Assembly (NCBI RefSeq): GCF_035994185.1
Contig: NZ_CP108538.1
Coordinates: 992,001-1,056,000, forward strand
DNA: 64,000 nucleotides
Reading direction: 5' to 3'
Source: Streptomyces sp. NBC_01217
GTDB lineage: Bacteria; Actinomycetota; Actinomycetes; Streptomycetales; Streptomycetaceae
Every line of letters starts with the position of its first letter. Positions within the stretch are counted from its first letter, which is position 1. The translations under genes and the position numbers were made by a program. The notes beneath the pieces are model-generated. The model ran no database searches. It was not told where the DNA came from and was given only the letters and a program-made list of their open reading frames with translations. This document shows positions 59,903-64,000 of this stretch, one piece after another.

Positions 59903-62327
59903 GCCGCAAGGCCTCCTCGGCTCCCTCCCCGTCGGCCTGGCGCGGCAGGACCGGTACCAGCCGGTCCAGCAGCGCGGCCCGCTCCTGGGCAAAGACCGGG
60001 TCGGCCTGGTAGTCCGAGTGCCCCAGGACGGGTTCGGGCAGCGGATGTTCGGGGGTGCGTCCGTAGACCAGGGGGTCCTTCAGCGGTCCCCGGTCCACAT
60101 CGGGCCCCGGTCCCTCGTCGAGGCGGACCCGGCCGCCGATCGGGTCGGTGGCCCGCCACAGATTGCGCCAGCAGTGCACGGACCGGTGCAGTCCGTGCAT
60201 CGGTCCGGGCCCGAAGTAGGCCGGGAACCAGCGTGCGTACAGTCGCTCGATCGGCGATCCGTAGGTGAGCAGGGCGACCCGGCTCCGGGTCTCGGCGGGC
60301 AGCTGCCAGACCGCGGACGCCGCGAGGACGCTGCCCTGGGAGTGGCCGGAGATGACGAGCCGGCCGCGGGTCCGCCCGGTCCAGCCGGACATCCGTGACG
60401 CCAGGTCGGGGACGGCGCGCTCGGCGTAGCAGGGCGGTGCGAAGGGGTGGGCGGCGCGCGGCCAGAACGTACCTACGTCCCAGAGGATGCCGATGGTGCG
60501 CCGGGCCGAGGCGTCGCGGTAGGCCCGCCGCCCCCAGGTGACGAAGAGTATGAAGCCGAGTCCGACCATCCAGGAGCCGGTCGACTGGGCGGCCTCGGCA
60601 GCGGACTCGACGAACGCGCCGCTTCCCTCCATCGCGAGCCCGGGAACCTCACCGCTCGCCCAGGCCCCGCCGACCGCCGCCGCGCCCAGCAGCAGCGCGG
60701 CGCCGGAAACCGGGCCGAGGATCCAGGACGCGGAGTCGGTGAGGGCGGCCGTGGCCCGGATCCGGGCGATCTGCCGGGTACGGGCGGGGTCGGGCAGCTC
60801 CTGGCCGTACTCCCGGTCGACCTCGGGTCCCAGGGCGCGGGCGGTGAGCCAGGTGCGTACGAGCAGCAGGATGCCGGGAATCACCAGCAGCATCAGCAGA
60901 ACGGGGATGACCGAGGCCTGCCAGCTGAGCAGCACCGGCGGCCCTTCCAGGACGGTGTTGCCGCCCATGCCCGGGGTGCCTGAGCCGTCGAGCCAGTCGG
61001 CGACGCGCTGGGCGACCCCGCCGGTCATGACGCCGCCGAGGGCGCACGCGAGCATGGCGACCACCGGTCCGCCGAGTCCGTACATGACGGTGCGGGGTGC
61101 GGGGGTCTTGCGGTACAGGCCCAGTGACACCACGGCGAGGCCGACGACGAGCGCGCCCTGGCCGAGCGTGAGGACGCTGAAGGTGATGTCGCCGGGCAGG
61201 GCGCCCGCCGACATCCAGGCGGGCCGTGACCAGGCCGCGTACACCGCGGCGAGGACGAGCAGGGTCAGGGCGGCGCCCGGCAGACAGGTGATGAGGGCGC
61301 GGTCGAGACGCTGGTCGAGGCGTCGTTCGCTGCGGCCGCGGCGGCAGACCACCCAGAGCACGACGAGCGCGCCCAGGACCAGCGCCGCCTCGATCAGCCG
61401 GCCGAGGATCGCCGGCACGGGGCCGATGACTGTGCGGTCGTGGCGGGCCGCGGCGCCCGCGACGGACGCGGCGACGGTGAGGAATCCGGCGGCGGTGTGG
61501 GCGGCGCGCAGCCGGGCGACCAGCCGGCGGCCGTACCAGAATCCGGGCCGGCTGAGGGCCGAACGGCCACCGGCCGTGGCGCCGGGGGCGATCGGGTCGT
61601 GCGCAGTGCCGGGATCGGCGGCGTCCGGTTCGGATCCGGTGAGCGGGCGCTGTGATTCGTACGCGCTCCAGGTCCGGTTGGACAGGAACCAGAGCAGCCC
61701 CACCAGCGCGGTGGGCACCAGCGCGGCAAGGGCGAGTCTCCGGCCCGGCTGGGACCACCAGCCGCCCTGTGCCGTCGACAGGAAACCCAGCCAGGACCGC
61801 CGGTTCGAGCAGTCCGGCACTCCGGCGCACTGCCAGGCCGTCAGATCGAGCGCGACCTCGCAGGCCGCCGCGGTCAACAGGACCGTGAGGCTGAGCCCCA
61901 GGAGCCGGACGAGCACGCCGTACAGGCGCACCGCGCGCGTACGGCCCCGGGCGCTGGGGCGCATCCAGTGGGCGAGGTTGACCACCATGAAGGGGAGCAG
62001 CAGCAGCCACAGGGCGCGGGAGCTGTTGCCGGAGGTGAGGTTGGACCAGCAGTAGGCCTCGGCGATGGGACGGTCGCGGTATCGCTCCGGGTGCTGTTCG
62101 GCATCCAGGTCCGCGGCGCTCCGGTAGATGGCGGCGGTCGCGTCGCCGGTGACCCGGACCGGACGAGGATCGTCGAGCATCTCCTGCGGGGTGGCACCGC
62201 CCACGCCATGGACCAGCAGTTCCAGCGCGGGTCCCGGACTCTGCGGGGCCTGGTTGGCAGGGGGCACTGGAGTGACTCGCTCTCTCGGTCGTGGAAGGGG
62301 ATGCTGATGCACGGTCACCAGGATCAT
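59862..62327 (-). CDS. Multi-span membrane protein with C-terminal lipase-like domain
   Basis: 821 residues. The N-terminus has [23 protein letters not shown], an oxyanion-type HG motif near residue 40. At least ten membrane helices follow (about 105-600), then a domain with [22 protein letters not shown], a GxSxG nucleophile elbow. The split layout, with HGVGG early and GHSQG late, suggests an alpha/beta hydrolase interrupted by a membrane block. It may act on a lipid or polymer at the membrane. Its 3' end overlaps the AAA+ gene by 41 bp in convergent orientation. Confidence 0.8.
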   Translation of the reverse strand: MILVTVHQHPLPRPRERVTPVPPANQAPQSPGPALELLVHGVGGATPQEMLDDPRPVRVTGDATAAIYRSAADLDAEQHPERYRDRPIAEAYCWSNLTSGNSSRALWLLLLPFMVVNLAHWMRPSARGRTRAVRLYGVLVRLLGLSLTVLLTAAACEVALDLTAWQCAGVPDCSNRRSWLGFLSTAQGGWWSQPGRRLALAALVPTALVGLLWFLSNRTWSAYESQRPLTGSEPDAADPGTAHDPIAPGATAGGRSALSRPGFWYGRRLVARLRAAHTAAGFLTVAASVAGAAARHDRTVIGPVPAILGRLIEAALVLGALVVLWVVCRRGRSERRLDQRLDRALITCLPGAALTLLVLAAVYAAWSRPAWMSAGALPGDITFSVLTLGQGALVVGLAVVSLGLYRKTPAPRTVMYGLGGPVVAMLACALGGVMTGGVAQRVADWLDGSGTPGMGGNTVLEGPPVLLSWQASVIPVLLMLLVIPGILLLVRTWLTARALGPEVDREYGQELPDPARTRQIARIRATAALTDSASWILGPVSGAALLLGAAAVGGAWASGEVPGLAMEGSGAFVESAAEAAQSTGSWMVGLGFILFVTWGRRAYRDASARRTIGILWDVGTFWPRAAHPFAPPCYAERAVPDLASRMSGWTGRTRGRLVISGHSQGSVLAASAVWQLPAETRSRVALLTYGSPIERLYARWFPAYFGPGPMHGLHRSVHCWRNLWRATDPIGGRVRLDEGPGPDVDRGPLKDPLVYGRTPEHPLPEPVLGHSDYQADPVFAQERAALLDRLVPVLPRQADGEGAEEALRLRGAPADPPGAGA

Positions 62328-62454
62328 GGAGGAAGAGCGCTGTACGCATCGCTCTCACGGAATCTCCCCAGTGCGACGGCCGACGACACCGCGTGGCAGG
62401 ATGAGCCCGTCCGAAGAGACTGTTGTACGGCCAGAGGGAAGGACCGGACCGGCG

Positions 62455-63291
62455 TTGAGCGAGAATCAGAACCTGCTCGCGGAGCAGCGGCGCGCCCTGA
62501 TCCTCGACGAGGTGCGCAGGCGTGGCGGGGTCCGGGTCAATGAGCTGACCCGCAAGCTGAGCGTCTCCGACATGACCGTGCGCCGGGATCTGGACGCGCT
62601 GGCCCGCCAGGGTGTGATCGAGAAGGTGCACGGCGGGGCCGTGCCGGTGGTCGAGGCCAGTACGCACGAGCCCGGTTTCGAGGCCAAGTCGGCCCTGGAG
62701 CTGACCGCCAAGGAGGACATCGCGCGGGCGGCCGCGGCGATGGCGGTGCCCGGCAGCGCCATCGCGCTCTCCGGCGGTACGACGACATACGCACTCGCCC
62801 AACAGCTGCTGGACGTACCGGATCTCACGGTGGTGACCAACTCGGTGCGGGTCGCCGATGTGTTCCACACGGCACAGCGTTCGGGGGCGGCGGGCACGGC
62901 ACGCACCGGGGCCGCCACGGTGGTGCTCACCGGTGGGGTACGGACCCCGTCGGACTCGCTGGTCGGCCCGGTCGCCGATCAGGCGATCGCCTCGCTCCAC
63001 TTCGATGTGCTGTTCCTCGGGGTGCATGGCATCTCGGTGGAGGCCGGGCTTTCCACACCGAATCTGGCGGAGGCCGAGACCAACCGCCGTTTCGTACATG
63101 CGGCGCGGCGTGTGGTGGTGGTCGCCGACCACACCAAGTGGGGCACGGTGGGCCTGAGTTCGTTCGCGACGCTGGAGCAGGTGGACACGTTCGTGACGGA
63201 CGCGGGTCTGTCGGCCGCCGCCCGCGAGGAGATCGAGGAGCATCTGCCGGGCCTGCTGGTGGCGGGCCGCACGGGGGACGGCGATTCCTGA
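62455..63291 (+). CDS. DeoR/GlpR-family regulator
   Basis: 278 residues if the TTG at 62455 is used (AGGGAAGGA upstream; SENQNLLAEQRRAL is the usual family start); ATG 62401 would add 18 residues. Helix-turn-helix: RRALILDEVRRRGGVRVNELTRKLSVSDMTVRRDLDALARQGVIEKVHGGA. The sugar-phosphate-binding DeoRC domain has IALSGGTTTYALAQQL, LTVVTNSVRVAD, VVLTGG and FLGVHGISVEAGLSTPNLAEAETNR. It likely responds to a phosphorylated sugar and is divergent from the membrane lipase gene. Confidence 0.88.
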   Translation: MSENQNLLAEQRRALILDEVRRRGGVRVNELTRKLSVSDMTVRRDLDALARQGVIEKVHGGAVPVVEASTHEPGFEAKSALELTAKEDIARAAAAMAVPGSAIALSGGTTTYALAQQLLDVPDLTVVTNSVRVADVFHTAQRSGAAGTARTGAATVVLTGGVRTPSDSLVGPVADQAIASLHFDVLFLGVHGISVEAGLSTPNLAEAETNRRFVHAARRVVVVADHTKWGTVGLSSFATLEQVDTFVTDAGLSAAAREEIEEHLPGLLVAGRTGDGDS

Positions 63292-63356
63292 GCCGTCGGA
63301 CAGCATGTGGCTTCCGCTTGGCTCGCAATGGCCTGCGCACGGCCTAGGATCGTGCT

Positions 63357-63809
63357 GTGGCCGTCTTCCGGATCGAGCGCTTCACGCCCCTGCCCGCAGC
63401 CGAGTCCTGGCGCCGGGTGACCGACTGGGAGCGGCACGCCGCACATGTACCGCTGACCACGATCACCGTCCCCGCGGGGCGGCCGACCGGGATCGGAACG
63501 GTCTTCGTGGCACGCACGGGCGTGGGTCCGCTGGGATTCGACGATCCGATGGAAGTGGTGCGGTGGACGCCGCCCGCAGCCGGGCGCGCGGGGCTGTGCC
63601 GACTGGAGAAGCGCGGTTCGCTGATGCTGGGCCGGGCGGCGATCGATGTGTATCCGACGGATTCCGGCTCCCATGTGGTGTGGGTGGAGGAGCTGAGCGT
63701 CCGGCTGCTCCCGCACTGGGCCGATTCATTGATCGCCGGAGCGGGCCGCCGGGTCTTCGGCCGGGTGCTCGACGGCATGCTGGACCGTCCTGCGCTGCCG
63801 CAACCGTAG
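63357..63809 (+). CDS. SRPBCC (START-like) family protein
   Basis: 150 residues from GTG 63357. TAGGAT at 63344-63349 is a good -10 box 7 bp before the GTG, so the mRNA is probably leaderless. FRIERFTPLPAAESWRRVTDWERHAAHVPLTTI is the usual opening of polyketide-cyclase/dehydrase-type SRPBCC proteins; VFVARTGVGPLGFDDPMEVVRWTPPA and VVWVEELSVRLLP give the remaining strands, followed by the long C-terminal helix. Binds a small hydrophobic ligand; identity unknown. Confidence 0.85.
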   Translation: MAVFRIERFTPLPAAESWRRVTDWERHAAHVPLTTITVPAGRPTGIGTVFVARTGVGPLGFDDPMEVVRWTPPAAGRAGLCRLEKRGSLMLGRAAIDVYPTDSGSHVVWVEELSVRLLPHWADSLIAGAGRRVFGRVLDGMLDRPALPQP

Positions 63810-63915
63810 TGCGGTTCGGCTGAACGGGGCCGGTGGTGAGGCGGGGGGCCCGTGTGCGGCCGTTCGGAGTCCTCCACCGGGCCCTGTACGGCGGTCCAGT
63901 GGAAGAATCGGGCGA

Positions 63916-64000
63916 GTGACCGAATCCTCCGGTGTTACGCCGTTGCGTTGCCTCGTGACCGGTGCCTCCGGGTACATCGGCGGCAGACTGGTGCCCGCAC
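63916..64000 (+). CDS. Start of an NAD(P)-binding epimerase/SDR-like protein (cut by window end)
   Basis: From GTG 63916 the frame reads LRCLVTGASGYIGGRLVPA, the Rossmann TGxxGYIG motif of atypical SDRs (NmrA/NAD-dependent epimerase-like). GAAGAATC 5-13 bp upstream resembles a -10 box and there is no ribosome binding site, so it may be leaderless. Only the first 28 residues are inside the window. Confidence 0.8.
   Translation, partial: MTESSGVTPLRCLVTGASGYIGGRLVPA

Noticed and set aside
60649..63306. Minus-strand open frame of 885 codons overlapping the DeoR gene and membrane lipase gene
   Set aside because: It spans two well-supported genes in other frames and shows Arg/Pro/Gly-rich shadow composition.

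Overview
The window looks like high-G+C Streptomyces chromosome. Codons end strongly in G/C, many starts are GTG, several genes appear leaderless, and the gene families are typical of the genus (SpoIIE/PP2C phosphatase, CGNR zinc finger, twin TerD, HpnB-like glycosyltransferase, Rv1733c-like membrane protein). It falls into an accessory left two thirds with much gene decay, and a more compact, conserved-looking right third from about 46.7 kb. No rRNA, tRNA or CRISPR array was seen.

0-2 kb: 3' part of a membrane SpoIIE-type phosphatase, a 51-residue repeat peptide, a decayed secreted-protein gene and a small secreted peptidoglycan-binding protein. 2.1-11.2 kb: a five-gene cluster on the + strand. 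It encodes a stand-alone carrier-domain plus membrane/hexapeptide protein resembling the C-terminal part of poly-amino-acid synthetases (Pls, PDAP synthetase), an NRPS with half a condensation domain followed by A-PCP-TE, a SyrP-like Fe(II)/2-oxoglutarate oxygenase, and SbnB- and SbnA-like enzymes that together make L-2,3-diaminopropionate. The adenylation pocket fits a diamino acid. The logic suggests a (hydroxylated) diaminopropionate peptide or oligomer. The split of a Pls-type machine into two proteins is the most unusual feature of the window. A 35-bp exact piece of the oxygenase gene lies just upstream of the cluster.

11.3-14 kb: flavin reductase, hydrolase and the remains of an FMN monooxygenase, which meets a truncated cupin gene at an apparent deletion junction near 13.62 kb. 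14.1-25.4 kb: a giant CtpI-like P-type ATPase, a Lys/Ala-rich histone-like membrane protein, a WxL-type surface pair (metallophosphoesterase with WxL-like tail and a membrane-anchored DUF916-type partner), a HupE/UreJ-like membrane protein and a lipoprotein.

25.4-46.4 kb: a mosaic of small oxidoreductases and MarR/TetR regulators with many decayed fragments (lipocalin-like, SDR, luciferase-like, MarR, S8 peptidase, disulfide oxidoreductase, nitronate monooxygenase, FMN reductase). An IS630-type element with TA duplication sits between a TetR gene and its probable divergent target. Three repeated operator families are visible: TTGAC-NN-GTCAA, TTGCTTC-N5-GCAA, and a GACCGGTC-centred family that ties two TetR genes to wrbA, an SDR/SnoaL/muconolactone-isomerase operon and the gene next to the IS.

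46.8-64 kb: MHS-family transporter, NUDIX hydrolase, apolipoprotein N-acyltransferase, O-antigen-ligase-like protein, PH-like membrane protein, Asp/Glu racemase-like protein, HpnB-like glycosyltransferase, twin TerD protein, a Pro/Gln/Tyr-rich protein, an Rv1733c-like protein, a beta-helix/AAA+ fusion, a membrane protein with a lipase motif, a DeoR regulator, an SRPBCC protein, and the start of an NAD(P)-binding protein cut by the window end.
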